DNA from: Candidatus Latescibacterota bacterium | GTDB lineage: Bacteria > Latescibacterota > UBA2968 > UBA8231 | Direction: 5' to 3' | Length of the DNA: 46,504 bases | Assembly: GCA_007136405.1 (NCBI GenBank) | Contig: SLHA01000055.1 | Coordinates: forward strand, 1-46,504 | Shown: positions 35,194-43,333 of the stretch, piece by piece | Layout of the letters: the number at the start of each line of letters is the position of its first letter | Numbering within the stretch: position 1 is the first letter of the stretch | Notes under the pieces: generated by a model | Databases searched by the model: none | The model's input: only the letters and a program-made list of their open reading frames with translations | What the model was told of the DNA's origin: nothing | Position numbers and translations under genes: made by a program

Positions 35194-35538
35194 TCAATCG
35201 GACTCCAGCAGGTCGGATTCCAGCGGTATACGGTAGACACGCTCTGTAGGTTTGCTCATGCCATACTCCTCGCGTGCCACCTTCTCCACATAGTGCAGAT
35301 CGTTCATCAACTGCCAGAGTACGTGGCGCAGGCTGTCTGTCTCTGCGCGCAGATGCTCCAGCTGTTGTCCGGCTTCCTCCACCTCCCGCCGTTGCTGCCG
35401 CAAACGAACCAGCTTGCCATCACCGAAAAAGAAGTATCTAGCGCCTGCAACCAGCATCACGAGCAACAATACGCGCCACCAGCTTCCTGGCCGCCTGACC
35501 GCTTGGCGGCGCCGCCTGCGTGCAACGCGTGTAAGCAT
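35194..35538 (-). CDS. FtsB/DivIC septum formation initiator family protein
   Basis: A protein of 114 aa from ATG 35538, with GGAG 8 bases upstream. It has a basic cytoplasmic N-terminus (RVARRRRRQAVRRPG), one membrane segment (WWRVLLLVMLVAGARYFFF, about 21-39), a periplasmic coiled coil (VRLRQQRREVEEAGQQLEHLRAE) and a conserved ending (VEKVAREEYGMSKPTERVYRI), the hallmark of this family. It should join FtsL and FtsQ/DivIB in the divisome to activate septal synthesis. FtsL, FtsQ and other division genes are not near. It is followed immediately by recO. Confidence 0.92.
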   Translation of the reverse strand: MLTRVARRRRRQAVRRPGSWWRVLLLVMLVAGARYFFFGDGKLVRLRQQRREVEEAGQQLEHLRAETDSLRHVLWQLMNDLHYVEKVAREEYGMSKPTERVYRIPLESDLLESD

Positions 35539-35688
35539 GGCGATCACTCCATCCTGCTGTTCACCCTGCCGGTCACCGCGACAGCGGCTCGATAGAATCC
35601 ACGCGACGGGGAGACAGACTCCGTCACGCGACCACGCCTCGGCCCGCATACCATCCGCCGGCAGCACCCGCTACGGCCGTACAGCCGC

Positions 35689-36861
35689 TCAGATCAACAG
35701 GACCAGATCGTCCCGGTGGATGACCTCCAGAGCCGGCCGGCCGAGTTCCGCAACGACATGCGGCGAAGTCTTCCCCATGATTCTTGCCAGCTCCGTATCC
35801 GAATAACGCACCAGCCCACGGGCGAATTCATCTCCGTCAGCATTCATCACCCGAACCGCATCACCGGGGGCAAACCGTCCCGAGAGCCGCAGCACACCGG
35901 CCGGCAGCAGACTGCTGTCATGCTGTACCAGCGCGCGCTGCGCCCCTGGATCCACGACGATACTGCCGGCGCACTCGGACGCAAAGGCGATCCAACGCTT
36001 GCGGCGACGGAGCGGCTTGGCCGCGGGAACGAACAACGTGCCGTAGTCCTGGCCGTCCAGCAGGTCCACCAGGCGATGATGCCGAGCATGGGCGATCATG
36101 CACATTTCACCGCACGTCAACAGCAAGCGAGCTGCTTTCAGCTTGGTGGCGATGCCCCCCCTCCCCACGCTACTCCCCGGCCGATCGTCCGGCCGCAGCA
36201 CGTCCGAATCACTGGCCTGGACCAGTCTAAGCGGCCGCGAACCCGGCCTTTGCACCGGGTATTCCGCATACAACCCGTCCACATCCGACAGCATGATCAG
36301 TAACTGAGCGCCAATCAGATTGGTAACATAAGCGGCCAGCATGTCGTTCTCGCCGATCTGGCGCTTCAACTCAGCCACGGCAATGCTGTCATTCTCGTTG
36401 ATCACCGGCACGGCGCCGTAGGCGAACAGGCTGCGTAACGTGTTCTCCAGGTTCAGGTAGCGCCGCCTGTCCCCCAGGATGTCGTCAGCCGTGAGCAACA
36501 CCTGGCCCACCGGCACGCGACTGCGCCAGAACAGCCCCTTGTACGCCTCCATGAGTTGAATCTGACCGACCGCAGCCACTGCCTGCAGGCGAGCGATCAT
36601 GCGCGGACGCCGCGACTGCCTCAGGCGACCCATACCGGCCGCTACCGCACCGGACGAGACGATGGCCACCTCCACGCCTCTGTGGCGCAACTCCACCACA
36701 TCAGCCACCAGTTGACGCAGCACGCGCCGGTCCAGCTGGTGGCTGGCAGTGGTCAGACTACTGCTGCCGATCTTCACCACCAGTCGCCTGACAGCGGCCA
36801 ACCGCCGGCGCCGCAGTTCCGTCTCCTTCCTTACCGCAGCCGTGTCCACTGTTGATGTCAT
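35689..36861 (-). CDS. proB: Glutamate 5-kinase with C-terminal PUA domain
   Basis: A protein of 390 aa. It phosphorylates glutamate with ATP in the first step of proline synthesis. The amino-acid kinase domain starts at [11 protein letters not shown], followed by [16 protein letters not shown], the substrate segment INENDSIAV and [16 protein letters not shown] domain occupies about residues 295-375 ([29 protein letters not shown]). The first 27 residues are an extra charged lead. The ATG overlaps the hisF stop (ATGA at 36858-36861). proA is not in the window, while proC lies three genes upstream in the same block. Confidence 0.97.
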   Translation of the reverse strand: MTSTVDTAAVRKETELRRRRLAAVRRLVVKIGSSSLTTASHQLDRRVLRQLVADVVELRHRGVEVAIVSSGAVAAGMGRLRQSRRPRMIARLQAVAAVGQIQLMEAYKGLFWRSRVPVGQVLLTADDILGDRRRYLNLENTLRSLFAYGAVPVINENDSIAVAELKRQIGENDMLAAYVTNLIGAQLLIMLSDVDGLYAEYPVQRPGSRPLRLVQASDSDVLRPDDRPGSSVGRGGIATKLKAARLLLTCGEMCMIAHARHHRLVDLLDGQDYGTLFVPAAKPLRRRKRWIAFASECAGSIVVDPGAQRALVQHDSSLLPAGVLRLSGRFAPGDAVRVMNADGDEFARGLVRYSDTELARIMGKTSPHVVAELGRPALEVIHRDDLVLLI

Positions 36862-37631
36862 ATGCGCACCATCACGCCGCGATCACGCAGATACGCTTTG
36901 ACCGCAGGAATGGTATACACCTCGAAGTGGAAGATGGAGGCGGCCAGCGCCGCGCTGGCCTGACCTTCGGTCAGCACCTGGTACAGGTGCTCCAGGTTGC
37001 CGGCGCCTCCCGAGGCTACGATGGGTACCTGCACGCGAGCCGCCACCGCCTGATTGAGCGGCAGGTCATAGCCGTCCCGGGTGCCGTCGGAATCTATGCT
37101 GTTGAGCACCAGTTCGCCGGCACCGCGCCGTACCAGCTCCTCCGCCCAGGCCAGCGCATCGATGCCGGTGGCTGTGCGACCGCCGTCGATGTACACCTGC
37201 CAACCGTGGCGCTCTGCCGTTGTGGCCGGGCGCCGCAGCGCATCGATGGCGCCGACGATGCACTGTGAACCGAAACTGGCTGCTGCCCGGGAGATGATGT
37301 CCGGATCTCGCACCGCCGCCGTATTGATGGACACTTTGTCGGCGCCCCCCTGGAGGATACGGCGGACGTCCTCGAAGGTCCGAATACCACCGCCGACCGT
37401 CAGCGGGATGAAGACCCTTTCCGATACCTCACGGACCAAATCCATGACGATGTCCCGCGCCTCCGCCGAGGCGGTGATATCGTAGAAAACCAGTTCGTCG
37501 GCACCCTCTCGATCATAACGTACGGCCAGTTCCACCGGATCACCGGCATCGCGGTCGGCGGAGAAGCGAACGCCGCGCACATTGCGCCCGTTCTTGACGT
37601 CCAGACACGGAATGATGCGTTTGGCAAGCAT
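36858..37631 (-). CDS. hisF: Imidazole glycerol phosphate synthase, cyclase subunit
   Basis: A protein of 257 aa. With HisH it converts PRFAR and ammonia to imidazole glycerol phosphate and AICAR in histidine synthesis. It is a (beta/alpha)8 barrel starting [15 protein letters not shown], with catalytic Asp residues D11 and D130 (GAIDALRR). Phosphate-binding loops are [10 protein letters not shown] and [15 protein letters not shown]. The start ATG 37631 has TGAGG 9 bases upstream. hisH precedes it by 11 bases. The rest of the his operon is not in this window. Confidence 0.97.
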   Translation of the reverse strand: MLAKRIIPCLDVKNGRNVRGVRFSADRDAGDPVELAVRYDREGADELVFYDITASAEARDIVMDLVREVSERVFIPLTVGGGIRTFEDVRRILQGGADKVSINTAAVRDPDIISRAAASFGSQCIVGAIDALRRPATTAERHGWQVYIDGGRTATGIDALAWAEELVRRGAGELVLNSIDSDGTRDGYDLPLNQAVAARVQVPIVASGGAGNLEHLYQVLTEGQASAALAASIFHFEVYTIPAVKAYLRDRGVMVRI

Positions 37632-37642
37632 GGCGAATGGCC

Positions 37643-38245
37643 TCAGTCAAGGCGAGCGAAGTTGCTCAGAAGGCGCAGACCATGGTCCTGGCTTTTCTCC
37701 GGATGGAACTGCAAGCCGAACATGTGATCCCGCCCGGCTATGGAGGTGAACTGGACGTTGTATTCGGTGGTGGCCAGAACGTCCTCGGACTCGTCCGCCT
37801 GGACGTAATAGGAATGCACGAAATAATAGAAACTGCCTTCAGGGATACCCTCCAGCAACGCCAAAGGACGTTTGATGGAAATCTGGTTCCAGCCAATATG
37901 CGGCACCGGCTGACCGGCGGGAAAACGCAGGCAACGGCCCGGTAGCAGTCCCAGTCCGGCATGGTTCCCCATTTCCTCACTGGAGTCGAACATCAGTTGC
38001 AGGCCCACGCAGATGCCGAGAAACGGCTTACCGGCCTGCAGACTCCGATGGATGACCTCCACCCACCCGGCCTCACGCAGGTTGCGCATGGCGTCTCCGA
38101 AGGCCGCGTCCCCGGGTAGAACCAGATGCGACGCTTCTGCCGCAGCAGCGGGCTCACGGACAATACCGGCGCTGTAGCCAAGAAACTGAAAAGCTTTTTC
38201 CACGCTGCGCAGATTGCCCATGCCATAGTCGACGATGGCTATCAT
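37643..38245 (-). CDS. hisH: Imidazole glycerol phosphate synthase, glutamine amidotransferase subunit
   Basis: A protein of 200 aa. It releases ammonia from glutamine and channels it to HisF. The class I glutaminase triad is C79 ([12 protein letters not shown]), H181 and E183 (LQFHPEKSQ). The opening [17 protein letters not shown] is typical. The ATG overlaps the proC stop (ATGA), and hisF follows closely. Together with proC and proB it makes an unusual proline/histidine mix. Confidence 0.97.
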   Translation of the reverse strand: MIAIVDYGMGNLRSVEKAFQFLGYSAGIVREPAAAAEASHLVLPGDAAFGDAMRNLREAGWVEVIHRSLQAGKPFLGICVGLQLMFDSSEEMGNHAGLGLLPGRCLRFPAGQPVPHIGWNQISIKRPLALLEGIPEGSFYYFVHSYYVQADESEDVLATTEYNVQFTSIAGRDHMFGLQFHPEKSQDHGLRLLSNFARLD

Positions 38246-39060
38246 CCTGCCCCAAGCTCCTTTGACCGTACCGTTGCCGCCGCCACCGCTCGCATGATCG
38301 ACGCGCCCAGCCCCCCCGCTTCCAGTTCATAGAGTCCGGCGATCGTGGTGCCTCCGGGAGATGTCACCTGGTCACGCAACACGGCCGGATGCTGGTTTCC
38401 CTCCAGTACCATGCGGGCGGCGCCCAGCAGGGTCTGCGCCGCCAGCGTCCGGGCGATCTCCCGAGGCAGCCCCATGCGGACCCCGCCGTCGGTCAGCGCC
38501 TGAAGGACTGTGTAGGCATACGCTGGTCCGCTGCCCGCCAGACCGGTTACCGCGTCCATCAGCTGCTCGGCCACCACTACGGTGGTCCCGACCTGATCGA
38601 ACAACTCCCGCGCCAGGGCTACGTGCTCTGCGCCAGCCATGGTGCCGGCACACAGCGCCGTTGCACCGGCACGCAGCCGGACCAGGGTCTGCGGCATGGC
38701 GCGGACCACCGGAATCTGTGACCGTATCTGCCCTTCCAGAACGCCGGTTCCAATGCCTGCCATACACGAGACGAGAAGCTGCGCCTGCGTGAGGCAGTCC
38801 GCCAGGCCGGGCAACACTTGGGCAGCAACTTGCGGCTTGATAGTCAGAATCACCACATCGTGCCCGGTCACCGCCCGGGCAGGGTCACGCACCGCGCATA
38901 CCCCGCTTGCGGCTACCGCCTCCCGCGCGGCCGGCAGCGGATCGGCAGCCGTGATCCGCCGCGGCTCTATCCGTCCGGCGGCCACGAGGCCGGCGATCAA
39001 CGCCTGGCCCATGTTGCCGGCCCCGACGATACCTATTCTGCGTTCTTCCAGTTGCACCAT
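38242..39060 (-). CDS. proC: Pyrroline-5-carboxylate reductase
   Basis: A protein of 272 aa from ATG 39060, with GGGAGGGG just upstream. It reduces P5C to proline with NAD(P)H. The N-terminal Rossmann motif is RIGIVGAGNMGQALIAGL. Typical later segments are VVILTIKPQVAAQVL, the PVVRAMPQTLVRLRAGATA loop, TGLAGSGPAYAYTVLQAL and LRDQVTSPGGTTIAGL, the PCR signature. It overlaps hisH by four bases. A longer frame to 39120 is open but lacks a good ribosome binding site. Confidence 0.96.
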   Translation of the reverse strand: MVQLEERRIGIVGAGNMGQALIAGLVAAGRIEPRRITAADPLPAAREAVAASGVCAVRDPARAVTGHDVVILTIKPQVAAQVLPGLADCLTQAQLLVSCMAGIGTGVLEGQIRSQIPVVRAMPQTLVRLRAGATALCAGTMAGAEHVALARELFDQVGTTVVVAEQLMDAVTGLAGSGPAYAYTVLQALTDGGVRMGLPREIARTLAAQTLLGAARMVLEGNQHPAVLRDQVTSPGGTTIAGLYELEAGGLGASIMRAVAAATVRSKELGAG

Positions 39061-39547
39061 CCCCTCCCGGTTGAGCTGGCCAAGTTTGTGGAAATTCGGA
39101 CAGTTGGTGCCCAGTGTCAACTCATGTATGCTCGCCCCCGCTCATGGATCGATCCGACTCGAACCCGTACCCGCATACCGCAGACAGCAGCCACGACTCC
39201 GGCATACCCGCTCAACGGTCGCCCGAACGCGGCCGGCGTCGCCTCTGCGCTCCGGCTGCCGGTCCGGCCGGAGCCGCACCACACAACCCGAATCTACTAG
39301 ATTTTTCTTGACTTATCACAGAGATAGCGGCTACTTTAGCGTAGCGGCAAGGCAGCCGGCAGTGACAGCGTGCCGCCCTCAACCTGGGTTCATTCAGCCC
39401 ACCTGTCTGCGCGCCACCGGACCACAGCTGCCGCCATCGACGCGACCGTGCACGGGCGACACATGCGCGCTGCACTGTAGGGGACGCCCTGCGCCCCCTT
39501 TGTTCGTTCTGAACCAATCCGTGGTTCTGTAGAAGGCAGATTAGACT
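39061..39547. other. Divergent intergenic region between proC and the CNNM gene
   Basis: These 487 bases hold no convincing gene. Candidate promoter elements for the plus-strand CNNM gene are listed separately. An AATCT/AGATT mini-stem followed by five T (39291-39306) is present but has no upstream plus-strand gene to serve. The proC-side promoter was not recognised. Confidence 0.4.
39308..39337 (+). promoter_or_regulatory. Candidate promoter upstream of the CNNM/CBS gene
   Basis: TTGACT (39308-39313) is separated by 18 bases from TACTTT (39332-39337) on the plus strand. It would give a leader of about 200 bases before ATG 39548, which is long, so a closer promoter is also possible. Confidence 0.4.
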
Positions 39548-40591
39548 ATGTCCGAATTGCTATTGGCCGTCAGTGCCGTCCTGTTGGTATCATGCTTGTG
39601 CTCGCTGCTGGAGGCGACGCTGTATTCGCTGTCCAGCACGCACATAGAGATGATGGCGCAGCAGGGCAGGAAGTCGGGGCGCATCCTGAAAAAGCTGGCT
39701 GAGGACATTCAACGCCCCATTGCGGCCATTCTCTCGCTGAATACACTCGCCAATACCGGCGGCGCCGCCATTGCCGGAGCGGCCTTCGTGGGAGTGTTCC
39801 CGCACACGCCGGAGGCCTACTTCACGCTGGCGATATCGCTGGCCGTCCTCGTCTTCTCCGAGATCATCCCCAAGACCACCGGCGTGCTGTACGCGCGCTC
39901 CCTGGCGCCGTTCATCGCCCGTCCGCTGAGCCTGCTGGTAACCGTGTTCGCGCCACTCATATGGCTGAATCAGTTTATCACCCGGCTGATCACCCGCGGC
40001 GCCGACGAGCAGCAGGTTATCGCCGCGGACGAAATCGCGGTGATCGCCCGGATGAGCCGGCAAGCCGGCTCGATTGCGCCGGAGCAGGAGCGCGTCATCC
40101 TCAACATCCTCAAACTCAACACGCTGCGAGCTCGGGAGATCATGACGCCGCGGACCGTGGTTTTCGCCCTGGATCGCGGCTTGACGCTTCAGGAGGCCAG
40201 ACGCGAGGCCGGTCAATGGCCGCACAGCCGTATACCGCTGTACGAGAATGACAGAGAGCGCATCGTTGGGCTGGTGCTGCGCCGGGACGTGCTCAGCGCC
40301 CTCGCTGACGGTGCCACCACCGCGCGCCTGGGCGATCTGCAGCGACCGCTCCACATGGTGCCGGAGTCGGCCCGGGTGCATCAACTGCTGCTCGACTTCC
40401 TGTCTCGGCGTGAACACCTTTTCGGCGTCATCGACGAATACGGCGTATTCTGCGGCATCGTCTCCCTGGAGGACGTGCTGGAGGAGATCGTCGGGGCGGA
40501 AATCGTCGGAGAGTTCGATCCGGCAGTGGACATGCAGGAGCGGGCCCGGCGCCATGGCCGCACCATCGGCGACAGCGCTGAACGACCCTGA
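39548..40591 (+). CDS. CNNM transmembrane domain and CBS-pair protein (CorC/HlyC-related)
   Basis: A protein of 347 aa. The first 150 residues form the CNNM (DUF21) membrane domain with about four helices; conserved pieces are SLLEATLYSLSSTHIE, LSLNTLANTGGAAIAG and LVFSEIIPKTTGVLYA. Two CBS domains follow: MTPRTVVFALDRGLTLQEA to IVGLVLRRDVLSAL, then PLHMVPESARVHQLLLDF to GIVSLEDVLEEIVGAEIVGE. The C-terminal CorC_HlyC transporter domain of full-length members is missing. Related proteins move or sense Mg2+ or other divalent ions. GAAGGCAG lies 12 bases before the ATG. No magnesium transporter is adjacent. Confidence 0.9.
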   Translation: MSELLLAVSAVLLVSCLCSLLEATLYSLSSTHIEMMAQQGRKSGRILKKLAEDIQRPIAAILSLNTLANTGGAAIAGAAFVGVFPHTPEAYFTLAISLAVLVFSEIIPKTTGVLYARSLAPFIARPLSLLVTVFAPLIWLNQFITRLITRGADEQQVIAADEIAVIARMSRQAGSIAPEQERVILNILKLNTLRAREIMTPRTVVFALDRGLTLQEARREAGQWPHSRIPLYENDRERIVGLVLRRDVLSALADGATTARLGDLQRPLHMVPESARVHQLLLDFLSRREHLFGVIDEYGVFCGIVSLEDVLEEIVGAEIVGEFDPAVDMQERARRHGRTIGDSAERP

Positions 40592-40622
40592 TCTGGCCAG
40601 AACAACCCCGCGTGCATACATT

Positions 40623-40652
40623 CAGAAGGTTTTCTTCCAGAAGGTTTTCTTC
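40623..40652. repeat. Exact 15-bp tandem duplication
   Basis: CAGAAGGTTTTCTTC occurs twice head to tail at 40623-40637 and 40638-40652, in the gap between the CNNM gene and carA. Such small duplications arise by slippage. It may add to the spacing before carA but is not an obvious regulatory signal. Confidence 0.9.
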
Positions 40653-40736
40653 ACCCAGCTCACCCAGCCGTCCGGGCGCGCCGCTTGGAGACGCTGACTG
40701 TCCGGTCCCCACCCTCAAGAAGGAGCAACTCCGCGT

Positions 40737-41834
40737 ATGAACAAAGCTCTGATCGCCCTGGCTGACGGCAGCGTTTTCGAAGGACGCGCGCTCGGGGTAC
40801 ATGGCGAAGTGACCGGGGAGATGGTGTTCAACACCAGCATGACTGGCTACCAGGAGATCCTTACAGACCCATCGTATGCCGGCCAGATCGTGACCATGAC
40901 CTACCCGCTGATCGGCAACTATGGCGTCAACCCGGACGATGACGAGTCGGAGCGGCCCCAGGTGCGCGGCTTCGTGATGAAGGAATGCAGTCGCATCCCC
41001 AGCAACTGGCGCGCCACGGGCTCTCTGCCGGATTACCTCCAGACGCACGGCATCATGGCGGTACAGGGCGTTGACACCCGGGAGATCACCCGCAGGGTAC
41101 GCAGCCAGGGGGTAATGGACGCCGTCCTGTCCACCGTCGATATGGACCCGGACAGTCTGGTGGACAAAGCCAGGACATGGGAGGGTCTGGAAGGCGTGGA
41201 CATGGTCCAGGAGGTCTCCTGCCGTGAGGCCTATGTCCGCTCTCCGGACGATCCCCGGTTCCACGTGGTGGCCTTTGATTTCGGCATCAAGCGGAGTATC
41301 ATCGCGCGTCTGATGGAGGTCGGATGTCGTGTCACCGTGGTACCCGCCACCACTACCGCCGAACAGGCCCTGGCCCTGGAGCCGGATGGTATTTTCCTGT
41401 CCAACGGTCCCGGAGACCCGCGCCCCCTGACCTATGCCATCCAGACCGCCCGGGAACTCATCGGTACACGACCCATCTTCGGCATCTGTCTGGGACACGA
41501 AATCCTCGGTCTGGCCCTGGGCGCCCGGATCTTCCACCTGAAATTCGGCCATCGCGGCGCCAACCAACCCATCCTCGAACAATCCACCGGCCGCATACGG
41601 ATCACTTCGGAAAACCACGGTTGGGGCATCCAGGCGGACTCGGTGCCGGATTGTCTGGAAGTTACCAGACGCAATTTGAACGACCAGTGCGTGGAGGGCA
41701 TGCAGCACCGCCAGTACCCCGTCTTCTCGATACAATGCCATCCGGAAGCGTCTCCCGGCCCCCATGACAGCTTCCATCTGTTCGCCCACTTTGCCCAGCT
41801 GATGGACCAACACCGCAAACAGGACAGACCATGA
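40737..41834 (+). CDS. carA: Carbamoyl-phosphate synthase, small (glutaminase) subunit
   Basis: A protein of 365 aa. It releases ammonia from glutamine for CarB, which makes carbamoyl phosphate for pyrimidines and arginine. The N-terminal domain has ALADGSVFEG and FNTSMTGYQEILTDPSYAGQ. The glutaminase triad is C251 (FGICLGHEIL), H335 and E337 (QCHPEASPGP), all present. AAGGAG lies about 11 bases before ATG 40737. carB is not downstream; instead the ceramidase-like gene overlaps its stop codon. Confidence 0.97.
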   Translation: MNKALIALADGSVFEGRALGVHGEVTGEMVFNTSMTGYQEILTDPSYAGQIVTMTYPLIGNYGVNPDDDESERPQVRGFVMKECSRIPSNWRATGSLPDYLQTHGIMAVQGVDTREITRRVRSQGVMDAVLSTVDMDPDSLVDKARTWEGLEGVDMVQEVSCREAYVRSPDDPRFHVVAFDFGIKRSIIARLMEVGCRVTVVPATTTAEQALALEPDGIFLSNGPGDPRPLTYAIQTARELIGTRPIFGICLGHEILGLALGARIFHLKFGHRGANQPILEQSTGRIRITSENHGWGIQADSVPDCLEVTRRNLNDQCVEGMQHRQYPVFSIQCHPEASPGPHDSFHLFAHFAQLMDQHRKQDRP

Positions 41835-43276
41835 CCGTTACCGCCTGGTGCACGCCCACAGCCCACCTGAGACTGGGTACGGGCGTTGCGGATATCACCC
41901 CTCCCGCCGATGCCTACCACCGCAACTGGGGCGCAGCTCTGCATGACGCTGCAGAAAGCATTCATCGTCCGCTGTCGGCCACGGCGCTGGTGTTACAGGA
42001 TCCGGACTCCGGTCCGGAGCATCTGCTGGTGGCGCTGGACCTGGGATGGATGCGCACCGCAGAAGTCAGGCAGCTGCTGGATCGCGTCGCCGCGGGAACC
42101 GGAATCCAGCGGGACCGGTTGCTCATCACCTTCTCGCACACCCACGCAGCCATCAACCTGGACAGGACGCGCACGCATGAACCTGGCGGCCAGCATATCG
42201 AGCCCTACCTCCAGGCCTTGCCTGAACGCATCGTCACGGCAGTGGAACGCGCCCGTGCGGATCTCAAGCCCGTGACACTGACCTTCGGGCAGGGACACTG
42301 CAGCCTGGCCGTCAACCGTGATTATGTCGACCCGGAGGACGGTGTTCGCGTGTGCGGTCCCAACCCGGAAGAGGCAGCGGACGACCGCGTCTGGGTCGCT
42401 CGCGCTACCTCTGCAACGGATGCCTCCCAGGTCGTCCTGGTGAACTATGCCTGCCATCCGACGACGCTGGCCTGGGACAACCGTTGCATCAGCCCGGATT
42501 ATCCCGGCGCCATGCGGGCCCTGGTGCAACAGAATTCTTTGGCCCGATGCGCCTTTCTTCTGGGTCCGTGCGGTGATCTGGGCCCCAGGGACGGCTTCGT
42601 CGGCAATCCACAGGTGGCGGACGACAATGGCCGGCAGCTGGGTTATGCCGTACTCTCTGTGCTCGCCGGCCTGCCGCCAGCAGATACGCAGATGACCTAT
42701 ACCGGCAAGGTCGTGTCCGGCGCCACGGTAGGCGTGTGGCAGCATGAGCCCATCGCCGCAGCTCGACACCCGAGGATTCGGACCTTCCGCTCCACCGAAC
42801 TGTGCGTCGAGCTTCCGTACAAGGACCTGCCCGGACGGGAGGTGCTGGAGCGGCGGCTGGCCACCTGGCGTTCACGTGAAACCCGGGCGCAACAGGCCGG
42901 AAACGACACCGAGCTGCGCGACTGCCGGGCGCAGATCGAACGGATCCGACGCGCCATGCGCCGCCTGGAAGAGTTGCCGGACACCCGTGATGCGACGGCA
43001 ACCTACAAGGTGGCGGTCTGGCAACTGGGCGAAGGCGTTCTGATTGGCGTTGGCGGAGAACCCTACAGTCTGCTGCAGCGCACCCTGCGGCAGCGTTTCC
43101 CGGAGACGCCCATACTCATCACCGTGCTTACCAACGAACCCTATTCCTACATCCTTCCGGCCGAACTGTACGGAAGCGAATGCTACCAGGACCAGTGTTC
43201 GACCCTGGCGGCTGGGGCGCTGGAAGGCATCATGGATGCCATACAGCAGCAACTGCGGGACTGGGGCTGCCGTTGA
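41831..43276 (+). CDS. Neutral/alkaline ceramidase N-terminal-domain family protein
   Basis: A protein of 481 aa. It matches the zinc-dependent neutral/alkaline non-lysosomal ceramidase family, here without the C-terminal Ig-like domain of true ceramidases. Zinc ligands expected from the family are present: H103 and H105 (SHTH), H209 (NYACHPTT), E410 (GVGGEPYS) and a Tyr in NEPYSYI (about 440). The region PCGDLGPRDGFVG takes the place of the catalytic-serine segment (GD-x-SP) of classical ceramidases, so the serine may be lost. There is no signal peptide, so it is probably cytoplasmic. The ATG overlaps the carA stop (ATGA), which suggests coupling. The substrate is unknown; amide-bond hydrolysis of a lipid or other compound is inferred. 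Confidence 0.87.
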   Translation: MTVTAWCTPTAHLRLGTGVADITPPADAYHRNWGAALHDAAESIHRPLSATALVLQDPDSGPEHLLVALDLGWMRTAEVRQLLDRVAAGTGIQRDRLLITFSHTHAAINLDRTRTHEPGGQHIEPYLQALPERIVTAVERARADLKPVTLTFGQGHCSLAVNRDYVDPEDGVRVCGPNPEEAADDRVWVARATSATDASQVVLVNYACHPTTLAWDNRCISPDYPGAMRALVQQNSLARCAFLLGPCGDLGPRDGFVGNPQVADDNGRQLGYAVLSVLAGLPPADTQMTYTGKVVSGATVGVWQHEPIAAARHPRIRTFRSTELCVELPYKDLPGREVLERRLATWRSRETRAQQAGNDTELRDCRAQIERIRRAMRRLEELPDTRDATATYKVAVWQLGEGVLIGVGGEPYSLLQRTLRQRFPETPILITVLTNEPYSYILPAELYGSECYQDQCSTLAAGALEGIMDAIQQQLRDWGCR

Positions 43277-43310
43277 AGCCCGGCTACGCCGCCAGGGAGT
43301 CTGACCGGAA

Positions 43311-43323
43311 CGCGGAATCCGCG
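43311..43323. other. Small GC hairpin between convergent genes
   Basis: CGCGG (43311-43315) and CCGCG (43319-43323) form a 5-bp stem with a 3-base loop in the 57-base gap between the ceramidase-like and UxaA-like genes. No T-run follows on either strand, so a terminator role is only possible. Confidence 0.3.
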
Positions 43324-43333
43324 CGCCATCGTA

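Noticed and set aside
39291..39306. AATCT/AGATT mini-hairpin followed by five T as a terminator
   Set aside because: The stem is five AT-rich pairs and no plus-strand gene lies upstream to be terminated.
40428..41813. Minus-strand open frame of 461 codons opposite carA
   Set aside because: It mirrors the coding frame of carA, whose catalytic residues are all intact; no family match seen.
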